Origin: JBCBWG01 sp039039985
GTDB lineage: Bacteria > Pseudomonadota > Alphaproteobacteria > Rhizobiales > Hyphomicrobiaceae
DNA: 64,000 nt
Assembly: GCA_039039985.1 (NCBI GenBank)
Contig: JBCCOV010000005.1
Coordinates: 1-64,000, forward strand
Reading direction: 5' to 3'
Both the position numbers and the translations under genes were made by a program. The notes under the pieces are model-generated. The model worked only from the letters and a program-made list of their open reading frames with translations, was not told the DNA's origin and did not search any database. Shown here piece after piece: positions 26,877 to 35,681 of this stretch; within the stretch, counting starts at the first letter, position 1; each line of letters starts with the position of its first letter.

Positions 26877-28180
26877 TGTCGGAAACCGTTATTCGCGCAG
26901 AAGGCCTTGGTAAGTCTTACCTCATAGGTCATCAGTCTGAAGAGCGTTATACGGCGCTCAGGGATGTCATCGCGCGCTCGACAAAGAACTTGGTTCGTTC
27001 AGCCATCGATATGGCCCGAGGTCGACAAATTATCGTTGGAGACAAAGTCGAGGAGTTTTGGGCTCTACAGAACGTAAGTTTCGAGATCAAGAGAGGGGAC
27101 GTTGTTGGAATAATCGGCCGAAACGGTGCCGGTAAGTCAACGTTGCTAAAAGTCCTTTCGCGAATAACCGAGCCAACGGCCGGCCGTGTTGAGATCAAGG
27201 GGCGGGTCGCGAGTTTGTTGGAGGTTGGGACCGGGTTTCATCCTGAATTGACCGGGCGAGAGAATATTTATTTAAATGGTGCAATACTGGGCATGAGTCG
27301 TGCTGAAATTAAGAGGAAGTTCGACGAAATTGTAGATTTTGCCGGTGTTGAGACGTTTCTGGACACACCGGTCAAGCGGTATTCGTCCGGAATGCACGTG
27401 CGATTGGCATTCGCTGTCGCCGCACACCTGGAACCAGAGATCTTGGTCATTGATGAGGTTCTTGCGGTCGGCGACGCGGAGTTTCAGAAAAAATGCCTTG
27501 GCAAGATGGAGTCCGTCGCTGGTGACGGCCGGACAGTATTGCTGGTGAGTCATAACCAGTCGTCAATTCGTGCGGTCTGCAAGTCGGGGATCATACTCGA
27601 TGCCGGCAAGGTAGATTACATCGGGCCGGTTGCGGAGACGTTGGACCGTTACCACTCAGCTGCAATTGGTCGGACAGCATATGTTGCTCGACGCGCCGAC
27701 GAAGAGACTGATCATCGGATTCGGTCGGTGTCGTTGGAGAGCGAAGTCGTGTCGGCACCGAAACTGGAGCTCAACGCTGTCATTGAGTCTAGGACGCAAG
27801 ATGCTGTCATAATAAACGTACGGGTGTTGGATGCACTGGGAACGCCCGTAGCGATGGCGTCCGTTGGTGGATTTTCTATGTCGCAAGCCGTCAAAACGAC
27901 TCCCGGCGTCTCGAGGTTCCAAATCGAAGTAGATCTCGGAGAATTGGCGACCGGCTCGTACGCGGTTTCGATTGACGTCGAGCGGCCATATGCAATGTTT
28001 TATGACGACGTGGAACGATGCGTCGAGTTCGTTTATGAGCCGGCCGTGCCACAGGGGCGGGACCGCGTGTTGCTTCAATCGTGGCAGACTGGCTGCTTTC
28101 TGTTGCCGGCGAAGGTCGTCGAGATTGAAGACCAAGCGGCTAGCGCTGATAACGCTGACGAACTGGAGATGGGGAGCTGA
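26876..28180 (+). CDS. wzt: ABC polysaccharide exporter ATPase with C-terminal glycan-recognition domain (Wzt)
   Basis: A protein of 434 residues. Walker A (GRNGAGKST) is at about 81-89, the family-specific GTGFHPELTGRENIYLNG near 120, the signature YSSGMHVRL near 167 and Walker B with ILVIDEVLAVGD near 185. From about 280 a beta-rich domain follows, typical of Wzt C-terminal domains that recognise the modified non-reducing end of the glycan before export. Its presence predicts a terminal cap (methyl or similar) on the chain; several methyltransferases are in the locus. The ATG shares its A with the wzm stop. Confidence 0.94.
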   Translation: MSETVIRAEGLGKSYLIGHQSEERYTALRDVIARSTKNLVRSAIDMARGRQIIVGDKVEEFWALQNVSFEIKRGDVVGIIGRNGAGKSTLLKVLSRITEPTAGRVEIKGRVASLLEVGTGFHPELTGRENIYLNGAILGMSRAEIKRKFDEIVDFAGVETFLDTPVKRYSSGMHVRLAFAVAAHLEPEILVIDEVLAVGDAEFQKKCLGKMESVAGDGRTVLLVSHNQSSIRAVCKSGIILDAGKVDYIGPVAETLDRYHSAAIGRTAYVARRADEETDHRIRSVSLESEVVSAPKLELNAVIESRTQDAVIINVRVLDALGTPVAMASVGGFSMSQAVKTTPGVSRFQIEVDLGELATGSYAVSIDVERPYAMFYDDVERCVEFVYEPAVPQGRDRVLLQSWQTGCFLLPAKVVEIEDQAASADNADELEMGS

Positions 28181-28410
28181 TGATTGGCGGCGCCCGATTG
28201 GCCAAAGGCTTGGAGAGCCGCCACGCTTCTAAGTGGCTGACAAGAGTTGCATTCAGCTCGTCTATTCGCCGGGGATTGGGCCGCACACGTTCCTCGTTAG
28301 GGGCGCAATATACAAAGCGCGCGGTCCGCACAATGGCCTTGTCGCGCTTTCGAGGTGAATGTGAAAACTGCTGGATGAATACAGTTATATGTCGGACGTC
28401 GCGATTATAG
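28180..28410 (+). CDS. Possible small translationally coupled ORF, unknown
   Basis: A frame of 76 codons begins with an ATG that overlaps the wzt stop (TGATG) and has GGGGAG just upstream, so initiation looks good. The product is rich in Arg and Ser, has no recognisable motif, and overlaps the following glycosyltransferase start by 22 bp. It may be a small coupled gene, a decayed remnant, or chance. Confidence 0.25.
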   Translation: MIGGARLAKGLESRHASKWLTRVAFSSSIRRGLGRTRSSLGAQYTKRAVRTMALSRFRGECENCWMNTVICRTSRL

Positions 28411-29375
28411 TTCCAGCCTACAACGCTGCTGCAACGCTGCAGGCGACACTGGAAAGCGCCGTGTGCCAGTCGGGCATTAACGAGATGTTGGTCATAGATG
28501 ACGGTTCGACGGACTCGACGCGTGAGATAGCACTCAGTTTCGGACCAGATGTTCGGGTGTTGTCTGTACCCAATGGGGGCGTCTCAGCGGCGCGCAACCT
28601 GGGAATCGCCGAGACGTCATCTGAATGGATCGTCTTCCTGGATGCCGACGATCTATTGTTTCCTGGCACGATTGCCAGGCGCCTGGTTACAGCGAAGGAA
28701 ACCAACGCAGATGTCGTCGTGTGTGACTGGCAGGATCTCGTCGATGACGGTGAGGGCGGGCTGCGCACGGCCGAATTGCACAGCCTCGATTGGGAGGCGA
28801 TGTCCGAGGACGCCGTCATTGCGACCGCAACAACCGAGTGGGCAACGACAGCTGCGCTTATGTACCATCGAACTGTGTCAGGGAAAGTCGGTGGGTTCCG
28901 CCTGGATTTGCCCATTATTCAAGATGCGCGGTACTTTTTCGATGCGGCGTCCAAGGGAGCGAGGTTTGGCCATTCGCCTCATGTCGGTGCTGGATACCGC
29001 ATTATGATGGAGTCGCTGTCTCGTAAGAATCCGGCGCGGTTTCACTTGGACGTGTTGAGGAATGGCGAGCAGATCGAAGCCCTATGGCGCGCTCGTGGAG
29101 AGTTATCTGCAGCGCAGAGACGCGCGTTGTGTGACATCTATAATGGAGCCGCGGGTGGGCTCTTTTCTGTTGAACACGACAGTTTTTTCGAGGCAATTGG
29201 GGCGCTTGAGCGGCTTGACGGCAAGTTGACGCGACATAATCTGATTGCGTCCCGGCTGGTGAGAGCGATTGGCCCGAGAGCTTCACGGCGAATTGTTGAT
29301 GCGATCCTTCTTTTCCGACGGATGGGCCAGCGTCAGCTCGGTCACGTAGACAGCTTGTCCGGTCCCGCTAAGTGA
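28389..29375 (+). CDS. GT2-family (GT-A fold) glycosyltransferase
   Basis: A protein of 328 residues with the classical GT2 layout: VAIIVPAYNAAATLQATL at 4-21, VIDDGSTDSTREIA near 38, GVSAARNLGI near 65 and the metal-binding LDADDL near 85. The DxD is intact. The C-terminal third is helical. It lies directly after wzt and should add a sugar to the lipid-linked intermediate in the cytoplasm. Confidence 0.9.
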   Translation: MSDVAIIVPAYNAAATLQATLESAVCQSGINEMLVIDDGSTDSTREIALSFGPDVRVLSVPNGGVSAARNLGIAETSSEWIVFLDADDLLFPGTIARRLVTAKETNADVVVCDWQDLVDDGEGGLRTAELHSLDWEAMSEDAVIATATTEWATTAALMYHRTVSGKVGGFRLDLPIIQDARYFFDAASKGARFGHSPHVGAGYRIMMESLSRKNPARFHLDVLRNGEQIEALWRARGELSAAQRRALCDIYNGAAGGLFSVEHDSFFEAIGALERLDGKLTRHNLIASRLVRAIGPRASRRIVDAILLFRRMGQRQLGHVDSLSGPAK

Positions 29376-29483
29376 AGTGCTTTCGCACCTGATGCACCTG
29401 ACGATGCAACTTGCAGCCGCGATGCCGATAGGAAGGCGCTTCTTAAGGTTTGGCCTTACCAGTAAACTGATCCGATCCTGATC

Positions 29484-30818
29484 GTGCGTGTTCTCCACGT
29501 TCCATATACCTACTTTCCAGATGCAAGCGGTGGCACTGAAGTGTACGTCCACGCTCTGGTGGGACAGTTGCAGGACATGGGTGTTTCAAGCTCGGTGGCG
29601 GCGCCCGGGGCAACCAGCGACGAATACGAGCACCACGGTGTACGCGTTCATCGGTTCGCCGTTGGCACACAAAGGCCGCAAGATATGGCTCACGGCTTTG
29701 CCGACGAGGTTGCAGCGGCCGAATTCGAGCGTCTGGTCAAACGTTTGCGCCCTCAAATCGTGCATTTCCATGCACGAACGTCCGCTGTGTCTGAACTGTT
29801 GATGGAGATTGGTCGCGAAGCAGACGCAGGGACCGTTTTCACATACCACACACCGGCGGCGAGCTGTGCGCGGGGTTCAATGATGCTGTTCGGTGCAGAA
29901 CCTTGCGACGGGCGAATAGATCAGCATCGCTGCACCGCTTGCACATGTGCAGCCCTTGGTATGCCTCGAATCCTCGCAGCGACTTGCGCAACGGTACCGA
30001 ACCTGCTGGCAGCACCCTTGGCCGTACTGCCGGCCCACCCAGGGCCTTTGTCCAGGCTGAACATACCGAGACTGATTTCGGAAGGCAGCGGGCTGTTTCG
30101 GAAGTTTGTCGACCAGGCTGACCATACGATCGCCGTATGTGATTGGGTCCGACAAGTACTGATGATAAACGGAGTGTCACCTGACAAGATTACCGTTTGT
30201 CGCCAGGGCCTATCCAGTGACTTGGTAACTGGCGAACCACCAGTGGTTATGCAAAAAAGTGAAGAGTTCCGAATCGCCTACTTTGGCAGAATAGACTCTG
30301 CGAAGGGTCTCGAAACTCTAACGAGCGCGCTTGCACGATGCAATAACAGCAATGTTTCCCTGACCATTCACGGGGTGCTGCAAGACGGTCATGAAGAACT
30401 AAATGATAAACTGAAAGGCCTTTCGCAGTCCGATACGCGATTGCGGATTTTGCCCAGTGTCGCCCACGAGAATGTCGTCAAGACGATGGCAAAGTATGAT
30501 CTGATCGCCGTTCCGTCACAGGTGTTGGAAACAGGTCCACTGGTTGTACTCGAAGCGTTTGCCGCTCGTGTGCCAGTACTCGGTAGTAATCTGGGGGGGA
30601 TCGCCGAGTTGGTCCGGCACGATGTCGACGGCCTGCTTATAGAGCCCGCGAACGTTGACGCTTGGAACCGAGCGATAACATTCCTGGCGTCGAATCCGTC
30701 GTATGTCGAGAGGCTTCGATCCAATATTGTGCCGCCACGCACAATGGTTGAATGCGCAAACGACATGTTCGCTGTTTACACGGCGATCGTCGATAAAGCG
30801 GTTGCGAGAAGCTGTTGA
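29484..30818 (+). CDS. GT4-family glycosyltransferase with a cysteine-rich insert
   Basis: A GT-B protein of 444 residues. The N-terminus is MRVLHVPYTYFPDASGGTEVYVH, and the donor half has FRIAYFGRIDSAKGLETL near 267 and ETGPLVVLEAFAARVPVLGSN near 350. Between residues 130 and 160 lies an insert with five cysteines (SCARG, PCDG, HRCTACTC), arranged as a possible zinc site. Subsets of GT4 enzymes carry such an insert. The GTG start at 29484 is the only one that gives the full acceptor loop. Confidence 0.88.
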   Translation: MRVLHVPYTYFPDASGGTEVYVHALVGQLQDMGVSSSVAAPGATSDEYEHHGVRVHRFAVGTQRPQDMAHGFADEVAAAEFERLVKRLRPQIVHFHARTSAVSELLMEIGREADAGTVFTYHTPAASCARGSMMLFGAEPCDGRIDQHRCTACTCAALGMPRILAATCATVPNLLAAPLAVLPAHPGPLSRLNIPRLISEGSGLFRKFVDQADHTIAVCDWVRQVLMINGVSPDKITVCRQGLSSDLVTGEPPVVMQKSEEFRIAYFGRIDSAKGLETLTSALARCNNSNVSLTIHGVLQDGHEELNDKLKGLSQSDTRLRILPSVAHENVVKTMAKYDLIAVPSQVLETGPLVVLEAFAARVPVLGSNLGGIAELVRHDVDGLLIEPANVDAWNRAITFLASNPSYVERLRSNIVPPRTMVECANDMFAVYTAIVDKAVARSC

Positions 30819-30852
30819 TCAGTATGTGCCTGTCACTACTCCAAGAGTGATC

Positions 30853-32133
30853 GTGAGAGAGATTGGCTTGCAGTCCAGCGGCATCAAAAAACCGGGACCG
30901 GATGAGCGAGGCGGTGTGGAGCTGCTGCCAAGACAAACGCGGTCCAATGACAGTTTTGAGAGCTTAGAATCAGTGTCGCGCAAAAGGGTCGTGTTTCTGC
31001 AGTTCACAAACCCGGCTGGCTACCCACCACTTGAGCATGCATCGCAGATACTGGTGGAGAAGGGCTATGAGGTTATATTTCTCGGCGCGGCCATGAGTGG
31101 CACAGAATCGTTTGAGTTGCCGCAGCATCGTTCCATTCAGGTGGAGATGCTCAAATCTCGCGGGGCAAGGCTATCAAATAAGTTGAACTATCTGCATTAC
31201 ATTGCGTGGTCTGCTATTCGGTGCCGAGCATTGAAGCCTGCATGGCTCTATGCCTCTGATCCGATGTCTGCTATCCCCGCGCTGTGCTTGCTCAAATTGC
31301 ACGCGTGCCGAGTCATATACCACGAGCACGATTCACCGAACCCAATCGCAGAAGCCAGACTCTTCCAACGTGTTGTCGCGAATGCACGATCACGCATTGC
31401 AAAGCTTGCCGACATCTGCGTTCTGCCTCAACAACAGCGCCTCGAACAGCTCCTTGTAGACACGGGGAGGAGCGGGCAAACATATCGCGTCTGGAACTGC
31501 CCGTCGCGCAGTGAGATCGCGCAGCCGCGCCGTAGCCCGCCCGAAGCGCGTGGAAAGATGAGTTTTTACTATCACGGCTCAATTAATCGGGAGCGGCTCC
31601 CGCTGAACGTCCTCGACGCCCTTCGTAGAGCCTCAGACACAGCAACGATAACAATCGTGGGCTATGAGACCATTGGCAGCGAAGGTTACATGAATGAAGT
31701 CTTGTCCCACGCGCGGCTGCTGGGGATTGCGCATCGCGTCGATTATCGCGGATCTATCGATCGACGGTCAGATCTTCTGAGGCTTGCAGCCACTGCTGAC
31801 GTTGGCTTGGCGTTTATGCCCATTCATTCAAACGATACGAATTTGCAGCATATGGTCGGAGCTTCGAACAAGCCCTTCGACTACCTCGCCACAGGGTTGA
31901 TGATGCTCGTTTCGGATCTCCATGATTGGAGGAAAATGTTCGTCGAGCCCGGTTATGCCAAGGCCTGCAACCCTGCGAACGTCGATAGCCTTGCCGCAAT
32001 GATGAGGTGGAGCGTTGAGCATCCGGCGGAAGTCCGCCGAATGGGGGAGGCTGGTCGCCAGAGGATTGCGGCAGACTGGCACTATGAGCGGCAGTTCCTC
32101 ACTGTGTCGGAAGCGATCTCGTCACTCTCTTAA
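30853..32133 (+). CDS. GT4-like glycosyltransferase
   Basis: A protein of about 426 residues with a GT-B layout: VVFLQFTNPAGYPPLEHASQI near 47-65, ASDPMSAIPALCLLK and YHEHDSPNP in the acceptor half, FYYHGSINRERLPLNVLDAL near 238, and VGASNKPFDYLATGLMMLVS near 335 as the donor-contact helix. The start is uncertain: GTG codons at 30853 and 30847 follow AAGAG, while the frame stays open back into the preceding gene. The N-terminal 45 residues before the first strand are poorly conserved in character. Confidence 0.82.
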   Translation: MREIGLQSSGIKKPGPDERGGVELLPRQTRSNDSFESLESVSRKRVVFLQFTNPAGYPPLEHASQILVEKGYEVIFLGAAMSGTESFELPQHRSIQVEMLKSRGARLSNKLNYLHYIAWSAIRCRALKPAWLYASDPMSAIPALCLLKLHACRVIYHEHDSPNPIAEARLFQRVVANARSRIAKLADICVLPQQQRLEQLLVDTGRSGQTYRVWNCPSRSEIAQPRRSPPEARGKMSFYYHGSINRERLPLNVLDALRRASDTATITIVGYETIGSEGYMNEVLSHARLLGIAHRVDYRGSIDRRSDLLRLAATADVGLAFMPIHSNDTNLQHMVGASNKPFDYLATGLMMLVSDLHDWRKMFVEPGYAKACNPANVDSLAAMMRWSVEHPAEVRRMGEAGRQRIAADWHYERQFLTVSEAISSLS

Positions 32134-32254
32134 GATCGCTGCTGCATGGGTTTGCCGCTTGCACTGATGTTTGACGAGGCTGAGGAGAGGCCTCTCAAAC
32201 GAAGAAGATCAAGAGTTGATAACTCACGGGCAAGAACGGTCGTTTAGAACGAAG

Positions 32255-33439
32255 ATGACGCGCGTAGCAATTTTCACATCTCATCCGATTCAGTACCAGG
32301 TGCCATGGTTCCGTGCGCTTGCACGCCAGCAAGCGTTGGAGACTGAGGTGGTGTTTTCGTACATTCCGGATGCGGTCGAGCAAGGTGTCGGGTTTGGCGA
32401 AGCCTTTACTTGGGATATTCCACTTCTAAGCGGTTACAATAGCCGCGTATTGAAGACGTACTCTCTTCCAAACTTTCTCTCCGGTTCGGTTAGAAGGTGG
32501 TCGCTATCAATTGGCAATGCGCTGCAAGATCTGCGTCCGGACGTGGCACTGATACTCGGATGGCAGGAGCCCCCTTTGATACAGGCTTTGGTGGCATGCA
32601 GGCGGCGTAACATTCCGATTATTTTGCGGGGCGAGTCGAACAGTCTGCGGAAACGCCCAAAGTTGGTGACGGCAGTTCATCGCGCTTATCTGAAAAACTG
32701 TGATGCTGTTCTCGCAATCGGTGAGGCCAACGCCAATTTCTATCATGAGGCTGGCGTGCCGAATAATAAAATTATAAGTGCTCCCTACTTTGTTGAAAAT
32801 GAGAGATTTATAAATGGTGCGGCCAAGCTTTGTGGAGACCGGCTGGCTCTGCGCGAGAGATGGTCGATACCTGCCGACGCAACGTGTTTTGCGTTTGTTG
32901 GCAAGTTGGAGCCCAAGAAGCGCATTTTGGACTTCCTAAAGGGCCTGGAGCTGGCGCACAGGCAAGGTGGCAAGGTTGCGGGGCTAGTTGTTGGCAACGG
33001 TTCTGATATGGAGGCCGCTGAGACGTTTGTTAGGCAGAATAACCTGCCGGTGACATTCGCTGGCTTTCTCAATCAGAGTGAAATCCACAGTGCTTACGTG
33101 GCATCTGACGCGATTGTGCTGCCTTCCGATTATGGAGAAACGTGGGGACTAGTCGTCAATGAAGCTATGGCGTCGTCGATTCCGGCGATTGTCAGTGATC
33201 GTGTCGGGTGCGCTAACGACCTTGTCGTACATGGAAAGACCGGCCTCGTGTTCCCGTTTGGCGATGTCACAGCGCTTGCCACCAAACTTTCCGAACTATC
33301 CGCAGATCAATCGCTGCGTGAAAGACTCGCAACCGCTGCGATTGAACGAGTTAGCAGCAACTACACGATCGATCACGCAGTTGCGCGCACTCTTGAGGCA
33401 ATCAAGCTTGTCACACCTTGTTTCAAGTCAAAGGCTTAA
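32255..33439 (+). CDS. GT4-family glycosyltransferase
   Basis: A GT-B protein of 394 residues: TRVAIFTSHPIQYQVPWFRAL at the N-terminus, ILRGESNSLR in the acceptor half, FAFVGKLEPKKRILDFLKGL near 205 and YGETWGLVVNEAMASSIPAIVS near 295, containing the E-x7-E pattern. The ATG at 32255 directly precedes the first beta strand; the open frame upstream is not convincing. The gene overlaps the next one by 32 bp. Local base composition is somewhat more AT-rich than in the sugar-nucleotide genes. Confidence 0.9.
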   Translation: MTRVAIFTSHPIQYQVPWFRALARQQALETEVVFSYIPDAVEQGVGFGEAFTWDIPLLSGYNSRVLKTYSLPNFLSGSVRRWSLSIGNALQDLRPDVALILGWQEPPLIQALVACRRRNIPIILRGESNSLRKRPKLVTAVHRAYLKNCDAVLAIGEANANFYHEAGVPNNKIISAPYFVENERFINGAAKLCGDRLALRERWSIPADATCFAFVGKLEPKKRILDFLKGLELAHRQGGKVAGLVVGNGSDMEAAETFVRQNNLPVTFAGFLNQSEIHSAYVASDAIVLPSDYGETWGLVVNEAMASSIPAIVSDRVGCANDLVVHGKTGLVFPFGDVTALATKLSELSADQSLRERLATAAIERVSSNYTIDHAVARTLEAIKLVTPCFKSKA

Positions 33440-34466
33440 CCTCGCCGTCCTAGGCCCGACCGGAAACACGCATATTGCGAGCAGTCTAGAGAGGGCGGCG
33501 CGTGATATGGGATTGAGCTGTCGATTGTGCGATAGTTCTGATGCTTACGAGGGGCCGCGAGTGTTGCGCCAGTTATTTTGGCGCTTGAGAGGGCGGCGTC
33601 CTCTACGACTGAACTCCTTTTCACGGCATCTGGCTGACGTCCTTGCGGCACAGCCTCCGCGTTGTTTGATCACACTCGGCCAGGCGCCTGTCGTCGCTGA
33701 TGACCTGCTCGAACTGAGAGCGATTGGCGTGCGTTGTTTGAATTTTTCAACCGATGATCCGTTCAATCCGATGCATCGTGCAGAGTGGCAACTGGGCAGT
33801 CTCAAGGCCTACGACGTGATTTTTACGCCGCGCAGGTCGAATTTCGCCGAGCTTCAAGAGCAGTCACAAGCAGAAGTCCGCTACCTTCCATTCGCCTACG
33901 ATTCTCATCTGTTCTCCCGGCGCGATGCTCACGAGATGAGCGCTTCAGAACATGACGATGTGCTGTTTGTTGGAGGGGCTGATCCTGACCGCGTTGCATT
34001 CTTTCGAGAGTTTGTTCAGCATGGCTTGCGCGTAAAATTTGTAGGCAGCTACTGGGATCGCTACGCCATTCCGGGAGGCAGTTGCATCGGAAGCCGGGAT
34101 TGGAAAAGTATCTCAGCGCTCACCGCCGGTGCTGCGGTAAATGTTTGCCTGGTTCGGCGGGCGAATCGCGACGGTCACGTGATGAGGACATTCGAGATTC
34201 CAGCCGTTGGCGGATTCTCAATTGTTGAGGACACAGCAGATCACAGGGCCTTCTTCAGGGAAGAAGGCGAATGCGTCTTGTACTTTTCGACACCGAAAGA
34301 GGCGGTCGAGAAAGCGCGATGGGCGCTTGAGAACCCACTTGAGCGCAGACGAATGGCCGCGGCGGCTCACGCAAGAGTAGCCGAAGGCGGGCACACATAT
34401 CACGATCGCCTTGCGACCATGCTGGATATGGAACAACCGATCTCGTCCATCGAGACCATGAGTTAG
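33408..34466 (+). CDS. CgeB-like glycosyltransferase
   Basis: A protein of about 352 residues: LNLAVLGPTGNTHIASSLERA at the N-terminus, CLNFSTDDPFNP near 107, YDVIFTPRRSNFAEL near 128, VLFVGGADPDRVAFFREF near 185 and MRTFEIPAVGGFSIVED near 257. This matches the CgeB/DUF3880-type GT-B enzymes often present in glycan loci. The TTG at 33408 is the best start because GAGG lies nine bases before it; the open frame extends further upstream inside the preceding gene without support. Confidence 0.82.
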   Translation: MSHLVSSQRLNLAVLGPTGNTHIASSLERAARDMGLSCRLCDSSDAYEGPRVLRQLFWRLRGRRPLRLNSFSRHLADVLAAQPPRCLITLGQAPVVADDLLELRAIGVRCLNFSTDDPFNPMHRAEWQLGSLKAYDVIFTPRRSNFAELQEQSQAEVRYLPFAYDSHLFSRRDAHEMSASEHDDVLFVGGADPDRVAFFREFVQHGLRVKFVGSYWDRYAIPGGSCIGSRDWKSISALTAGAAVNVCLVRRANRDGHVMRTFEIPAVGGFSIVEDTADHRAFFREEGECVLYFSTPKEAVEKARWALENPLERRRMAAAAHARVAEGGHTYHDRLATMLDMEQPISSIETMS

Positions 34467-34481
34467 TAACCCAAGCGTCAC

Positions 34482-35681
34482 GTGTCTCTGAAGATTGACA
34501 TTGTCGTTCACGGTCGATTTCACGCGTTTGCGTTGGCGCGCGCGCTGATTGATATGGGCCATGATGTTGTTGTGCTGACCAACTATCCGAAGCTTGTCGC
34601 TGAGCGGTTTGGCGTGCCAAGGGACAACATAAAGTCATTCCTTCGCCATGGACTGCTGACCCGCATGGCGAGCCACGTGTCCGGCCGTTGGCCAGTGGAC
34701 GCGCACGAGCGAACCCTGCACGTGATGTTCGGTAAATGGGGTGCGCGTCGTGTCCGCGCGGATGCCGACATTGTGTACGGCTTTTCGGGTGTGATGGAAG
34801 AATATCTGCGCACACCTAGAAGGCATCCGCGCCAACTCAGAGTATTGTGCCGCGGCTCAGCCCATATTCGGGTACAGAATCAGATCTTGCTGGAGGAAGA
34901 GAGGCGGGTCGGCGCGTCCGTAGAGCGACCGACCGATTGGATGATTGAACGAGAGGAGCGCGAGTACGAGTTGGCCGACCGCGTCTCTGTCCTGTCGTCA
35001 TTTGCGCGTGATAGCTTTATCGCTTGCGGACACGGCCCGTCAGCATGTTCCATTGAGGCGCTCGGTGTGGACGTGCGTCGGTTCCAGACGACGCCACAAG
35101 CATTAGAAGAGCGGAAGGCGCGCCTGCTTCGCGGCGACAGGCTTCGAATCCTGACCGTCGGAACGTTCTCTTACCGGAAAGGCGCTCACGATCTTGCTGC
35201 TGTTGCAAATAGGCTGGCGAAACGGATGGAATTCCGCTTTGTCGGCGCCGAGCTGGATGAGGCAGCGAAGGTGCGAAACGCAGCCGCGGAGAGCATTGAA
35301 TTTGTCGGCCGTCTTCCTGAAGAGCAGCTCAAGCTGCAATATGCCTGGGCCGACATTTTCCTGTTTCCGACAATCGAGGATGGTTTTGCTGCCGTCTTAC
35401 CTCAGGCAGCGGTGGCTGGTTTGCCGATAATTGCAACGGTGAATTCAGCTGCACCGGATATTGTTCGGCGCGGCTCCACGGGGTGGATCGTTGCAATTCG
35501 GGATCCAGATGAAATATGTTCTCGTCTCGACTGGTGTGACCACCATCGCCAGGACGTCACGGAAATGGTCACCGCTGCACCGCAAACGGTTGCGGCGCGC
35601 GACTGGCACCAGATGGGCTCGGAGCTTGTCGCGCTATGGCATGCCGATAGCAACAGCCCGATTGGGGAGTTGCAGCCATGA
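34482..35681 (+). CDS. GT4-family glycosyltransferase
   Basis: A GT-B protein of 399 residues: KIDIVVHGRFHAFALARALIDMGHDV at the N-terminus, LCRGSAHIRVQNQIL near 125, LRILTVGTFSYRKGAHDLAAVAN near 223 and FPTIEDGFAAVLPQAAVAGLPII near 290, containing the conserved acidic E-x7-type donor helix with one position changed to glutamine. The stop overlaps the start of the polymerase gene (ATGA), so the two are translationally coupled. Confidence 0.88.
   Translation: MSLKIDIVVHGRFHAFALARALIDMGHDVVVLTNYPKLVAERFGVPRDNIKSFLRHGLLTRMASHVSGRWPVDAHERTLHVMFGKWGARRVRADADIVYGFSGVMEEYLRTPRRHPRQLRVLCRGSAHIRVQNQILLEEERRVGASVERPTDWMIEREEREYELADRVSVLSSFARDSFIACGHGPSACSIEALGVDVRRFQTTPQALEERKARLLRGDRLRILTVGTFSYRKGAHDLAAVANRLAKRMEFRFVGAELDEAAKVRNAAAESIEFVGRLPEEQLKLQYAWADIFLFPTIEDGFAAVLPQAAVAGLPIIATVNSAAPDIVRRGSTGWIVAIRDPDEICSRLDWCDHHRQDVTEMVTAAPQTVAARDWHQMGSELVALWHADSNSPIGELQP

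Noticed and set aside
33159..33407. N-terminal extension of the CgeB-like protein into the preceding gene
   Set aside because: It would overlap 280 bp of a good GT4 gene, and the extension is not protein-like; a TTG with GAGG upstream explains the start.
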